From Verrucomicrobiaceae bacterium (GTDB lineage: Bacteria > Verrucomicrobiota > Verrucomicrobiia > Verrucomicrobiales > Akkermansiaceae): a stretch of DNA of 49,778 bases. The translations under genes were made by a program, and so were the position numbers. The notes below the pieces were generated by a model, which worked only from the letters and a program-made list of their open reading frames with translations, did not search any database and had not been told where the DNA came from. Below, in pieces: positions 31,550 to 40,584 of this stretch (positions are counted from its first letter, which is position 1; each line of letters begins with the position of its first letter). Location of the stretch: NCBI GenBank assembly GCA_027485615.1, contig JAIXQS010000131.1, forward strand, positions 1-49,778. Direction: 5' to 3'.

Positions 31550-33681
31550 TGGCGGAAAGCGAAACAACCCCCGGCGCGGAAGCGAAGCCATTCCACCCAC
31601 GCTCCTCGGCGAAGTGGCGGCGCTTCTTTTTCTTCGGCAGCGTGTTGCTGGTGAACCTCGCAGCGGTGATGTGGCTGGCCGACCTGTTCTGGTGCGCTGG
31701 GCTACACCGCGCCCACATCCCGCTGATCGTGATCTTTGCGATCCTCAACGGGCTTCTCACCCTAGGTTCGTTCCACGCGCTTTTTGGCGCGTGGGACATC
31801 ATCCGGGGGCGGCGGCGCTCGGTGCGAATCACAGAACTCGCCGACGGGCCGGCCGCGATGCTGGGAAAACGCCACGCGGTGGTGATGCCGGTGTATAACG
31901 AGGACAGCGCGAAATTCTGCGCCCGCATCGAGGCGATCTACCGCTCCATCGAGGCCACGGGGCATCTCGATTCGTTCGACTTTTTCATCCTCAGCGACAC
32001 GCGGGATCTCGATCTCTGGGTGCAGGAGGAGGTGGCGTGGACGAACCTATGCCGCAAGCTCAAGGGCTTCGGGAAAATCTACTACCGCCGCCGCAAGACG
32101 AACGACAACCGCAAGGCGGGGAACATCGGCGATTTCGTGCGGACATGGGGTGGCTGCTACGAGGGGATGCTGGTGCTGGACGCCGACAGCCTGATGGACG
32201 GCGCGGACATCGTAAAGATGGCCAAGGTAATGGAGGCGTATCCGAGGCTCGGCATCCTGCAGACGCCGCCGAAGCTGATCCGCGGGGTTTCCGTTTTCAC
32301 GCGACTCCAACAGTTCGCGATGAGGCTCTACGGGCCATTGTTCATCCGCGGTCTGAATTTCTGGCAGCTCGGCGGCGGCAGCTACTGGGGTCACAACGCG
32401 ATGATCCGCGTGAAACCGTTCTCGGATTTCTGCGAGCTTCCCGCGCTGCCCGGGCGCGAGCCCTTCGGCGGACGCATCCTCAGCCATGATTTCGTGGAGG
32501 CCGCGCTGATGGTCTCGGAAGGCTGGGAGGTCTGGCTGGCTTGGGACATCGAGGGAACCTACGAGGAAGCGCCGCCGACGCTGGTGGATCACCTCAAGCG
32601 CGACCGGCGCTGGTGCCAGGGAAACCTCCAGCACCTGTGGCTCATCTTCGCCCGCAAGCTGCCGCTGACCGTGCGCATCCACCTTTTCATGGGGATCATG
32701 GCTTATCTGGGCAGCCCGCTGTGGTTCCTGTTCCTCATCATGGGTTCGTGGCTGGCATGGGATTTCAAGATGAGCGATCTCAGCTCGCTGCCGTTCGACG
32801 GTTTCGTGGTGAAGTGGTTCGGGATCGACGGGCAGCTGCAGGCGCTGGTGCTGACGGGTCTGGTTTTCACACTTCTGTTTCTGCCAAAGATTCTCGCCCT
32901 GTTGGGCTCGCTGCTGGCACCGAAAGTCAGGCGTTCCTTCGGGGGTGCGATTCCGCTGCTCGCGGGCATCTTTCTCGAAACGCTGCTCTCCATCCTCCTC
33001 GCACCCTGCGCGATGATGGCACACACGCTGATGGTGGCCGGTATCATTTCCGGGCGAGCGGTGGGATGGGGAAACCAAAGCCGTGAGACCGATGGGACGG
33101 CGTGGCGTGATGCCATGGTGTTTCATGCCGTGCCCACGCTCGCAGGTATCGTTTGGGCTTTCATCGCATGGCGGATCGGGACCGTGTTCGCGCTCTGGAT
33201 GTCGCCCATCCTACTCGGCCTCGTGCTTTGCGTCCCTGTTTCCGTATGGACGAGCCGAGCCCGCTACGGGCGGGCTCTGGCGAGACACCACATCCTTGCA
33301 ACGCCGGAGGAGATAAGCCCCCCGGCCATTGTTTTGCTCGCCGATGAGGCGGCGAGGCAAGGTGCCACAGCACTTGATGCGGGGGTGGCGGGCAGGGAAG
33401 GCGTGATCGCGGCCGTGGTGGATCCTTATGTGAACGGGGTTCATGTTTCTCTCCTTGAGCATTGCGAGATGAATCCCGTGGAGGAGGCGCTCGCGAAACG
33501 CTGCCTGAAAGAGGGGACGGAAGCGTTGTCCGAATCCGAGTTATCCCAGTTGCTGTATCTCGCCCCCGCGATGCTGATGATGCACCGGACGGTATGGCTG
33601 GGGCTCACTGATGACGTGGGGCCGGTCTGGATGCGCGCGGTGGAGAGTTACCGCCGCCGCGGCGACAACGCGGGCGAATGA
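31549..33681 (+). CDS. opgH: Glucan glucosyltransferase OpgH (MdoH)
   Basis: 710-residue inner-membrane glycosyltransferase, family GT2. A first pair of membrane helices (about 24-75) precedes the catalytic domain: MPVYNEDSAKF (about 109-119), a DTRDLD block, LDADSLMDG (near 209) with the metal-binding Asp pair, SHDFVEAALM and RDRRWCQGN (about 352-360), the R/QxxRW motif of processive synthases. Several membrane helices follow. It polymerises and exports UDP-glucose-derived beta-1,2 glucan to the periplasm. ATG at 31549 overlaps the opgX stop by one base. Confidence 0.94.
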   Translation: MAESETTPGAEAKPFHPRSSAKWRRFFFFGSVLLVNLAAVMWLADLFWCAGLHRAHIPLIVIFAILNGLLTLGSFHALFGAWDIIRGRRRSVRITELADGPAAMLGKRHAVVMPVYNEDSAKFCARIEAIYRSIEATGHLDSFDFFILSDTRDLDLWVQEEVAWTNLCRKLKGFGKIYYRRRKTNDNRKAGNIGDFVRTWGGCYEGMLVLDADSLMDGADIVKMAKVMEAYPRLGILQTPPKLIRGVSVFTRLQQFAMRLYGPLFIRGLNFWQLGGGSYWGHNAMIRVKPFSDFCELPALPGREPFGGRILSHDFVEAALMVSEGWEVWLAWDIEGTYEEAPPTLVDHLKRDRRWCQGNLQHLWLIFARKLPLTVRIHLFMGIMAYLGSPLWFLFLIMGSWLAWDFKMSDLSSLPFDGFVVKWFGIDGQLQALVLTGLVFTLLFLPKILALLGSLLAPKVRRSFGGAIPLLAGIFLETLLSILLAPCAMMAHTLMVAGIISGRAVGWGNQSRETDGTAWRDAMVFHAVPTLAGIVWAFIAWRIGTVFALWMSPILLGLVLCVPVSVWTSRARYGRALARHHILATPEEISPPAIVLLADEAARQGATALDAGVAGREGVIAAVVDPYVNGVHVSLLEHCEMNPVEEALAKRCLKEGTEALSESELSQLLYLAPAMLMMHRTVWLGLTDDVGPVWMRAVESYRRRGDNAGE

Positions 33682-33727
33682 TCCGCGCTGCCTTGCCACG
33701 TGCCCGCCGCATGCCTAGCCTGCGGCC

Positions 33728-34957
33728 ATGCATGCGCCGACATTGATCGCAAGAAAGAGAGAAGGGGAAGAACTCTCCTCATCCGAGATCGGCTGGCTGG
33801 TGGACGGCTTTGTCCGGGGTGATGTCGCGGACTACCAGATGTCGGCTTTTGCAATGGCGGTGTTTTTCAAAGGCATGTCTGCAAGGGAGACGGCAGCGCT
33901 CACGCTGGCGATGATGCGCAGCGGCGATGTTTTCGAGCATCCGCCCGGGTCGGTGGTGGTGGACAAGCACTCCACAGGGGGCATCGGCGACAAGGTATCG
34001 CTGATCCTGGCACCGCTGGTCGCGTGTGCGGGTTGCCGGGTGCCGATGGTTTCCGGGCGAGGGCTGGGCATCACGGGAGGAACGCTCGACAAGCTGGAGT
34101 CCATTCCCGGTTTCCGTGTGGAAATCCGCATGGATGAGGCGGCGGAAATCCTGGCCGATCTCGGTGTGGTGATGATGGGGCAGACCGAGCGCTTCTGCCC
34201 CGCCGACAAGAAGCTCTACGCCTTGCGCGACGTCACCGGCACCGTCCCCTCAATCGCGCTGATCACCGCCTCGATCATGTCGAAGAAAATGGCGGAGTCT
34301 CTCGACCGGCTCGTGCTCGATGTGAAATACGGCTCTGGAGCATTCATGAAAACCCGCGAGCTGGCGCAGGAGCTGGCGGACGGCATGATCGCCGTGGGGA
34401 AGGAAATGGGCGTTGGGGTTTCAACGCTACTCAATCCCATGAGCGAACCGACCGGGCGCGCGGTCGGCAACGCCCTGGAGGTGATCGAGGCCTTGGAGTG
34501 CCTTGACGGGAAAGGTCCGGAGGATCTCCGGAGCATTGTCCTGAATCTCAGCGAGAAGATCGCCGGTCTGCCCCGTGCGGAACTCGCCGCGTTGCTTGAT
34601 GACGGCACCGCGCGGCGGAAGTTCGACGCGATGGTCGCGCGGCAAGGTGGTAAACCCGAAGACCTCTCACGCCTCGCTGATATCCACAAGGCACCCGTAA
34701 TCCGCGAGGTGAAAGCTTCCCATTCCGGACGCTTGCTGGCGATGGACGCCGGCAGGATCGGACAAGCATCACTCGAACTCGGTGCGGGCCGCGCGAAGGC
34801 GGAGGATGCGGTCGATTTTGCAGTGGGATTCGACCGACTCGCCAAATGCGGCGAGGAAATTTCCCAAGGCGGTGTGATCGCCCGCATTCATGCCCGTTCC
34901 GAAGCATCCGCCGCGAAGGCGGAAGAGGCACTACTTGCTGCAGCGGTGATCGGTTAA
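33728..34957 (+). CDS. Thymidine/pyrimidine-nucleoside phosphorylase
   Basis: 409 residues. The family signature SGRGLGITGGTLDKLE (109-124) and the phosphate-binding KHSTGGIGDKVS (79-90) are complete, as is the nucleoside-binding stretch RDVTGTVPSIALITASIMSK. The enzyme splits thymidine or uridine with phosphate to the base and (deoxy)ribose-1-phosphate for salvage. The C-terminal domain is somewhat short against about 440 residues in DeoA or Pdp, so specificity (DeoA or Pdp) is left open. ATG at 33728; the gene stands alone behind opgH. Confidence 0.92.
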   Translation: MHAPTLIARKREGEELSSSEIGWLVDGFVRGDVADYQMSAFAMAVFFKGMSARETAALTLAMMRSGDVFEHPPGSVVVDKHSTGGIGDKVSLILAPLVACAGCRVPMVSGRGLGITGGTLDKLESIPGFRVEIRMDEAAEILADLGVVMMGQTERFCPADKKLYALRDVTGTVPSIALITASIMSKKMAESLDRLVLDVKYGSGAFMKTRELAQELADGMIAVGKEMGVGVSTLLNPMSEPTGRAVGNALEVIEALECLDGKGPEDLRSIVLNLSEKIAGLPRAELAALLDDGTARRKFDAMVARQGGKPEDLSRLADIHKAPVIREVKASHSGRLLAMDAGRIGQASLELGAGRAKAEDAVDFAVGFDRLAKCGEEISQGGVIARIHARSEASAAKAEEALLAAAVIG

Positions 34958-35147
34958 GGCTTTCCTATGCCTGATGCGCAGTGATTTGGGTGAAGGGAAT
35001 CCCCCCTGCCCTGTTCGTTGCAGATATTCACGGAAACAGCCTTAGACATCCTGATCCGGGAGGTTGAAACCCACGGACTTTACGCAACCCGCCGTATCCC
35101 TGGTTACGCGAGGGTAGGTCAGAATATCTGAGCCTGGATCTTCCCCT

Positions 35148-36230
35148 TCAGAGGAGGTTTTGTGGGAGGATGTCGGAGAGTTTCTTGATCGCATCCGCTT
35201 GGTTACGATTTGCGATAAGGATGGAATCACCGGTTTTCACGACGATGAGATCCTCCACCCCGAGCAGGGCGATGTGGGTGTCCGGGGTGGCGTTGAAGAC
35301 GATGTTGTTGCGCGAATCGATCTCCGAGACCAGGCAATTGACCCGGTTATCCGCGCCTTTCTCATCAAGGTACTTCGCGATGGAGACCCATGATCCCACA
35401 TCGTCCCAGTCGAAGGTGGCCTCGATGTTGAGCACGCGGGCGGCGTTTTCCATCAGCGCGTAGTCAATGGAGATGGGCGTCAGCTTCGGGAACTGGGCGG
35501 CGACGGTGGCTTCGATATCCATGCTGCCGCGGAGTTCGGAAATGAAACCGGCGAGTTCAGGGGCGTGGATCGCGAGCTGTTCGATCACCGTGTGCAGCGA
35601 CCAGACGAACATGCCCGCGTTCCATGAGAAACCACCCTCCGCGAGGAACTGTTCGGCGAGCCGGGGATCGGGCTTTTCGCGGAAACGCTTCACCTCGTAA
35701 GGCGCGTGGTCACAGCTCGCGCCGGTGATCGAGGCCGATTCGCCGCGCTCGATGTAACCGTAGGACGGGCAGGGCCAGGTCGGGCGTATGCCGATGGTGA
35801 CCAGTCCGTCGGATTTTTCCGCGACCTCCAGCGCATCCCTCATCACGGCCTGGTAGGCGGCGGTGTCTTTTATGAGCTGGTCGGAGGGCAGCACCATCAT
35901 CACCGCATCCGGGTTGCGCGCGGCGACGAGTCCGATGCCCAGCGCGACGGCGGGGGCGGTGTCGCGCTTGGCCGGCTCGGCGAAAATGTTTTCCGTCGGC
36001 AGCATGGAGGCGATTTCGCGCACGGCGGCGACTTGGAGAGAGTTCGTCAGGATCAGGATGTTTTCGAAAGGAACGAGACCTTCCAGTCGGCTGATTGTTT
36101 GTTCCAGCAGGGTGCCGTCGCCGAAAAGATCGAGCAATTGCTTGGGCTTATCGTTGCGGCTCAACGGCCAGAAGCGGGTTCCGGAGCCGCCTGCGAGGAT
36201 CAGGGCGTAGGTGTTTTCAGGGGGTGGCAT
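35148..36230 (-). CDS. manC: Mannose-1-phosphate guanylyltransferase
   Basis: 360 residues; makes GDP-mannose from GTP and mannose-1-phosphate in the cytosol, a donor for exopolysaccharide and glycans. Nucleotide-binding LAGGSGTRFWPLSRN (12-26) with PKQLL, PSDQLIKD (about 115-122), the sugar-site block FSWNAGMFVW (about 201-210) and DWDDVGSW (near 272) are all seen. The C-terminal isomerase domain of bifunctional ManC is absent, as is usual for monofunctional enzymes. ATG at 36230; a CGGTTCGAACCG palindrome (36247-36258) lies 17 nt upstream. Confidence 0.92.
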   Translation of the reverse strand: MPPPENTYALILAGGSGTRFWPLSRNDKPKQLLDLFGDGTLLEQTISRLEGLVPFENILILTNSLQVAAVREIASMLPTENIFAEPAKRDTAPAVALGIGLVAARNPDAVMMVLPSDQLIKDTAAYQAVMRDALEVAEKSDGLVTIGIRPTWPCPSYGYIERGESASITGASCDHAPYEVKRFREKPDPRLAEQFLAEGGFSWNAGMFVWSLHTVIEQLAIHAPELAGFISELRGSMDIEATVAAQFPKLTPISIDYALMENAARVLNIEATFDWDDVGSWVSIAKYLDEKGADNRVNCLVSEIDSRNNIVFNATPDTHIALLGVEDLIVVKTGDSILIANRNQADAIKKLSDILPQNLL

Positions 36231-36246
36231 CTGCCCCGGAGATTAG

Positions 36247-36258
36247 CGGTTCGAACCG
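36247..36258. promoter_or_regulatory. 12-bp palindrome upstream of manC
   Basis: CGGTTCGAACCG in the 76-nt gap in front of manC. Possible operator; no consensus known to me matches it. It is not a tRNA T-arm, as no acceptor or anticodon stem fits around it. Confidence 0.3.
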
Positions 36259-36306
36259 TTTCGGGAAGAGGGAAATATGATCCTGAATCTTCGAACGCCC
36301 GCGGTG

Positions 36307-37809
36307 TCACTCGGGCGCTTTCACGACGTGATACCACGCCTTGTTGCCGAGGATCTTACCGCCGTTCTTGCCGAGCAATCCCGTCATGTCGATGAGGTGG
36401 AGATGTTTTTCCTGCAGCGCGCCGAGATCGAGGGTCAGTGTCATGCCATCGGAGGAAAGATCCGCGCCTTTCACCTCCAGAACCCGCTCGTCCTTCTTCG
36501 GTGCGCCGTAAGCCTGGTGGTAATCGTAGGTGTGCCGTTTCACCGATAAGCTTTTGATCGTCGCGGCGTCGAGCGGCTGGCTGAAGCGAAGCGCGAACCC
36601 CCTTGGCAGCGCCTTGATCTTATCGAGCGAGGCGAACGGTTTGCCGTTCCACTTGATGCGCGTGATCCCCTTACCGCCGGGCCATGACAAGGCGGTTTTG
36701 CCGACATACATCGAGCCGTCGTTCCCGAAAATCATGCGGTTGTTGCCGGGACCCAGCGGCGAGCCGTCGAACATCGGGACAAGCGCCGTTTGAAAAACGC
36801 CGTCCACTTCGTCGTCGAGCACGCGGACGAGGTTCGGTTGGTTCATTTCGCCGATCAGGGTCTGCCCGGCCATGCCTCCGGGAAAAGCGTCCTTCGGGAC
36901 GATCACCGGCCATGTGGGTGAGTTGGCGAGTTCGCCCTGCGTAAAAAATCCGGCCGCTGGAACCTGCATCGCATCGAGCTTGGCCACATCCATCAACCTC
37001 GGATCGCCGCCGTTCCAGCCCCCTTTCCAGACCAGCGACGCGGGATGGCCGTAAAAACCTCCCTTTCTCACATCATAAAGCGGACTGGTCGGACGCCAGT
37101 CGCCTTGGTTGTCAGTGATGAGAAGACGCCCTTTCGCATCGAAGCCGATCCCGTTCGGCGAGCGGAAACCACTGGCGTAGGGCTCCATCTTTTTGCCATC
37201 GGGCGAGAGTTTCAGCACCCAGCCGCGCCATTTGACACGGGCATACATCCGGCCCGCCTTGCCTTTGTTCTTGCCCCATGAGGCGAGGTCGGACATCCCC
37301 ACGCGATCGACCTCGCCGACTTCCGAAAACTCACCGCGGATCTCCGGAGCCATCGGCGCGCCGTTCGATGCGATGCCGAGCACGATGTAGAGATTCCCCT
37401 CCGAATCGCGCGCCGGGCCGTAGGCGAACTCATGGTAATTTCCCGACATCCCGAAATCGTCGAACACGGTCTCATACTCGTCGGCGCTGCCATCACCATC
37501 GGTGTCCTTCAGCCGTGTCAGCTCCGCGCGCTGCATGACGAGCACGCTGCCATCGGCCTCCGCCAGCATGCCGAGCGGCTCCTGCAATCCGGTCGCGAAA
37601 AGTTTCCATGAACCGTCGGCGGGATCGAAAAACATCACCTCGCCACGATGGAACGCCACGGCAAGGCGCCCGTCCGGCATGCGATCCATCGCACCAACCT
37701 GCGGATCGATCCCCGCCGGGGGCGCGACGTTTTCGAAAGTGAAATACTCCGTCCATCCGAAGGAGGCGGCAGTGAGAGTGATCCAAGCGAGGAAGGCGGA
37801 GGTTTTCAT
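36307..37809 (-). CDS. Exported beta-propeller dehydrogenase (glucose/sorbosone type)
   Basis: 500 residues with a signal peptide (MKTSAFLAWITLTAASFGWT). The repeats of a six-bladed beta-propeller of the GSDH/PQQ-dehydrogenase kind are visible: MDRMPDGRLAVAFHRGEVMFFD, LTRLKDTDGDGSADEYETVFDDF, YHEFAYGPARDSEGNLYIVLG, FRSPNGIGFDAKGRLLITDNQGDW and GNDGSMYVG. The DxDGDGxAD loop could bind calcium. Such proteins oxidise sugars in the periplasm and pass electrons to a cytochrome c; the preceding gene, overlapping by 4 nt, encodes one. Cofactor (PQQ) is inferred from the family, not proven. Confidence 0.82.
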   Translation of the reverse strand: MKTSAFLAWITLTAASFGWTEYFTFENVAPPAGIDPQVGAMDRMPDGRLAVAFHRGEVMFFDPADGSWKLFATGLQEPLGMLAEADGSVLVMQRAELTRLKDTDGDGSADEYETVFDDFGMSGNYHEFAYGPARDSEGNLYIVLGIASNGAPMAPEIRGEFSEVGEVDRVGMSDLASWGKNKGKAGRMYARVKWRGWVLKLSPDGKKMEPYASGFRSPNGIGFDAKGRLLITDNQGDWRPTSPLYDVRKGGFYGHPASLVWKGGWNGGDPRLMDVAKLDAMQVPAAGFFTQGELANSPTWPVIVPKDAFPGGMAGQTLIGEMNQPNLVRVLDDEVDGVFQTALVPMFDGSPLGPGNNRMIFGNDGSMYVGKTALSWPGGKGITRIKWNGKPFASLDKIKALPRGFALRFSQPLDAATIKSLSVKRHTYDYHQAYGAPKKDERVLEVKGADLSSDGMTLTLDLGALQEKHLHLIDMTGLLGKNGGKILGNKAWYHVVKAPE

Positions 37810-38672
37810 TTCAGGGAGAAAGTGAGGATGAATGCGGCGGCTTCGGCGGGTGTGAGGGTGAGCTTGCCGCCCTCCAGCTTTCCTTTGTCAGTGGTGATGG
37901 CGGCTCCGCTCTCTGCGGGAAAATCGAGGACAAGCGGAGCTTTGGTGACGACAGCGAACGATCGGACAAATCCCTCCCCTTCGCTGACCGGAGAATAGGC
38001 TTCGGTCACCATTTGTTCGCCAACCTTGTATCGGAAAGTCGGCAGTCCACCCTTCACGTTGTAGCCGAGAAATTTGACTGCCGCACCTTTCCCGAAAGGC
38101 GATGCCACCTCCGTGTATTTCACGGTTCCCGTGATCTTCGCCAAGCTACTGCCGTTGCCTTGCCAGTAGGGAAATCCGTCGATGAATCCGCCTGTCCACG
38201 CATAGCGGAGGCGGCAGGTTCCTGCGTCCCAGCAGAGCGAATTCGTATCATCGAGCGCCAGCGCGATGGAGGCCGGGCTGGCGTTGGGCATGAAAATTCG
38301 CTGCACCTGCGGGCGAACCGTTCGGGTGGGCGAAGCCGCGAAGGGATCGCCTTTCTCCTGTTTCTTCGCCACCACACCTTTGGAAACTTCCATGACGTGT
38401 GCGTAGATCGCCCGCAGACCCTCCTCGCCGACGTGAACCATCGAGGGCATCTCGATTGCACCGGGTCGCTTTTTCTGCGGGGCGATCGACCATTTCACGA
38501 ACTCATCCGCCTTGCCGTCGTAAAGGCTGCGGATCTCCGCCAGCGACGGGCCGACCACCATCTGATCGAGCATATGGCAGGCGGAACAATTGGTGGTGAA
38601 AAGCTGCTTCCCATCGGGTGCGGCGGAGGACACCGACAGCGCGGCAGCAAGTGTTAGAAAGATCGGCTTCAT
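37806..38672 (-). CDS. Exported cytochrome c with a C-terminal beta-rich domain
   Basis: 288 residues. A signal peptide (1-18) precedes a class I cytochrome c domain (20-115): CSACH (29-33) binds heme, and M75 or M78 in GAIEMPSM gives the sixth ligand. The C-terminal part (130-288) is a separate beta-rich domain, partly like those seen next to heme in Verrucomicrobia/Planctomycetes dehydrogenases (WDAGTCRLRYAWTGGFID). Its stop overlaps the start of the propeller dehydrogenase (ATGA), so it is the probable electron acceptor. ATG at 38672 is chosen; another ATG lies 9 nt upstream. Confidence 0.83.
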   Translation of the reverse strand: MKPIFLTLAAALSVSSAAPDGKQLFTTNCSACHMLDQMVVGPSLAEIRSLYDGKADEFVKWSIAPQKKRPGAIEMPSMVHVGEEGLRAIYAHVMEVSKGVVAKKQEKGDPFAASPTRTVRPQVQRIFMPNASPASIALALDDTNSLCWDAGTCRLRYAWTGGFIDGFPYWQGNGSSLAKITGTVKYTEVASPFGKGAAVKFLGYNVKGGLPTFRYKVGEQMVTEAYSPVSEGEGFVRSFAVVTKAPLVLDFPAESGAAITTDKGKLEGGKLTLTPAEAAAFILTFSLK

Positions 38673-38760
38673 GGGTAGCATCACTGACGCCTTGCGGCGC
38701 GAGCTACATAACGTCGCGACAAGAAGCCAACTGTCAAACGTTCTGAAAGGTTTTAGGGTC

Positions 38761-39642
38761 TCACAAACTCTGATAAGGCATCGAGAAAGTATCCCCATCC
38801 TCGATCTTTCCGCTGACAAGACCCTTGTTGAACCAGCGCATCCGCTGGGCGGATGTCCCGTGTGTGAATGAATGCGGCACCACGCGGCCCTGCGCCTTTT
38901 TCTGGATCGCATCGTCGCCGATGGCGTTGGCGGCGCGCATCGCCTCCTCGATATCGCCGCGATCCAGGTATTCCCGGTTGTGGTGAGCCCAGACGCCGGC
39001 GTAGAAATCCGCCTGGAGTTCCAACCGCACGGAATACTCGTTGAAGTCCGGCTTTCCGCGCTTCGCGTTCACCATGTCCGATGCTCCTAACAGCTTCTGC
39101 ACGTGGTGGCCGACCTCGTGCGCGACCACATACGCCTGCGCGAAATCGCCCGGAGCATCGAAGGTCTTGGCTAACTCATCGTAGAATCCGAGATCGATGT
39201 AAACCTTCCTGTCGCCGGGGCAATAGAACGGCCCCATCGCGGCGTCGCCCGTTCCGCAGGCGGTCGGCACCTTGCCGCGATAGACGTTGAGCTTGGGCAA
39301 TTCGTATTGTTTGCCGATGCGGTCGAACTCGGCGGAAAAAACATCCTCCGTGCTCCCGAGCACCACCTTGACGAACTCAAACCGTTCCTGCTCCTCGGGG
39401 CTGGCCTGAACCTGCCGCTGCTCCACAGTGGCACCGCCGCCGAGCAACATGCTGGGATCCACGATCCCGAACTTCCAAAGAACCAGCCCGAGAGCCACCG
39501 CCGCGAGGACGCCTTTGAATCCGAACATCCGGAAAATCGTGACCAACAATCCTATCCCGCCGCCGCCACCCGAAGCGCCCCGGTAGCTCTTGCCCCGGCT
39601 GTCCTCGACGTTCCCACTCTGCCTTCTGCCTTTCCATTCCAT
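38761..39642 (-). CDS. YpfJ-family neutral zinc metallopeptidase
   Basis: 293 residues. After a Gly/Ser-rich cytoplasmic start, one membrane helix (about 43-58) anchors the protein; the catalytic part follows. HEVGHH (175-180) supplies two zinc histidines and the catalytic Glu, and E208 in RLELQADFYAGVW is the likely third ligand. The motif GTGDAAMGPFYCPGDRKVYID (130-150) is typical of the DUF/YpfJ group. Substrates of the family are unknown. ATG at 39642. Confidence 0.9.
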   Translation of the reverse strand: MEWKGRRQSGNVEDSRGKSYRGASGGGGGIGLLVTIFRMFGFKGVLAAVALGLVLWKFGIVDPSMLLGGGATVEQRQVQASPEEQERFEFVKVVLGSTEDVFSAEFDRIGKQYELPKLNVYRGKVPTACGTGDAAMGPFYCPGDRKVYIDLGFYDELAKTFDAPGDFAQAYVVAHEVGHHVQKLLGASDMVNAKRGKPDFNEYSVRLELQADFYAGVWAHHNREYLDRGDIEEAMRAANAIGDDAIQKKAQGRVVPHSFTHGTSAQRMRWFNKGLVSGKIEDGDTFSMPYQSL

Positions 39643-39744
39643 GATCGTTTTTCCGTTTACTGATGTTTGTTAACAGAGCATGCCCGCTGCGCAAGCGTCA
39701 TCGGGCTTTGATCTCCGCCGATCCGTCCTTAAAATCCGATACTC

Positions 39745-40581
39745 ATGAAACGAAACAGCCATCCGTGCCCGCCATGGCTGTGGCCGAACGTTCTGGGTCT
39801 CGACGCGCCCGTCGTGGCGGTGGCGTGGCAATGGCTGTTCGCGCGGGTATTCGGTGCAGATCTGCCAGCGGTTTTCCACCTCATCCTCGGGCTGAGCGTG
39901 TGGTGTGTTTATCTTGCAGACCGTCTCTACGATTCCATCCGTGCGCCCTCCATCGGTTCCCAAACCGACCGACTGGGCTTCACCCAACGTCATTTCGCAG
40001 GTCTCGTCTGCGTCGCTCTCACGGCGGCCGTCGCGAACCTTTTCCTCATCATCCGCTACGTCCCTCGCTCGCTCATCCTCACCGGCTTGATTACGGCAGC
40101 ATTGCTCGGTGTTTATTACCTCATCCGGCTGAAAGGAAACGCGAGGCTCGCATCCGCCGCACCGAGGGAGATCCTCTGCGGGATGATCTTCGGGCTCGGT
40201 TGCGTGATCGCTCCACATGCGTTTCTCGCGAAAGGCGGTTGGGATTACAGCTTCGCGGCGATCCTGCTCGGACTCGTGTGCTCGGCGAACTGCATACTCA
40301 TTTCCGTCTGGGAAAAGGAAGAGGACATCGCGTGCAACTCACACTCGATCGCCTCATCCCCATCACGCCTCATCCCCCATCTGGCGCACGCCCTCACCGG
40401 CCTGATTATTCTGGCGGCGACCATGGCTTTCATCGGGCCATGGCAAATCCATCTTGCAGTGTGCCTGAGCGCCTTGTCCTTGCGTATGATGCTTCATTTC
40501 GAAAATCGCCTTTCAAAAAGAACACTCCGAGTTCTCGCCGATGCGGTGCTGCTGAGCCCGCTACTGTTCGCTTTCCTCTGA
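39745..40581 (+). CDS. Polytopic membrane protein, UbiA-like
   Basis: 278 residues with about seven or eight hydrophobic helices. The segment VYLADRLYDS (54-63) resembles the DRxxD Asp motif of UbiA prenyltransferases, but the second Asp-rich motif is not evident, so enzyme activity is doubtful. It starts at an ATG 102 nt from the divergent YpfJ gene and ends 3 nt from the convergent coiled-coil gene. Function unknown. Confidence 0.65.
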   Translation: MKRNSHPCPPWLWPNVLGLDAPVVAVAWQWLFARVFGADLPAVFHLILGLSVWCVYLADRLYDSIRAPSIGSQTDRLGFTQRHFAGLVCVALTAAVANLFLIIRYVPRSLILTGLITAALLGVYYLIRLKGNARLASAAPREILCGMIFGLGCVIAPHAFLAKGGWDYSFAAILLGLVCSANCILISVWEKEEDIACNSHSIASSPSRLIPHLAHALTGLIILAATMAFIGPWQIHLAVCLSALSLRMMLHFENRLSKRTLRVLADAVLLSPLLFAFL

Positions 40582-40584
40582 TCC

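Noticed and set aside
35042..35147. Minus-strand text ILTYPRVTRDTAGCVKSVGF behind manC
   Set aside because: Continues manC's other frame without a start of its own; not recognised and too short to call.
36240..36300. tRNA-like GGTTCGAACC
   Set aside because: Part of a 12-bp palindrome; no acceptor, D or anticodon stems around it.
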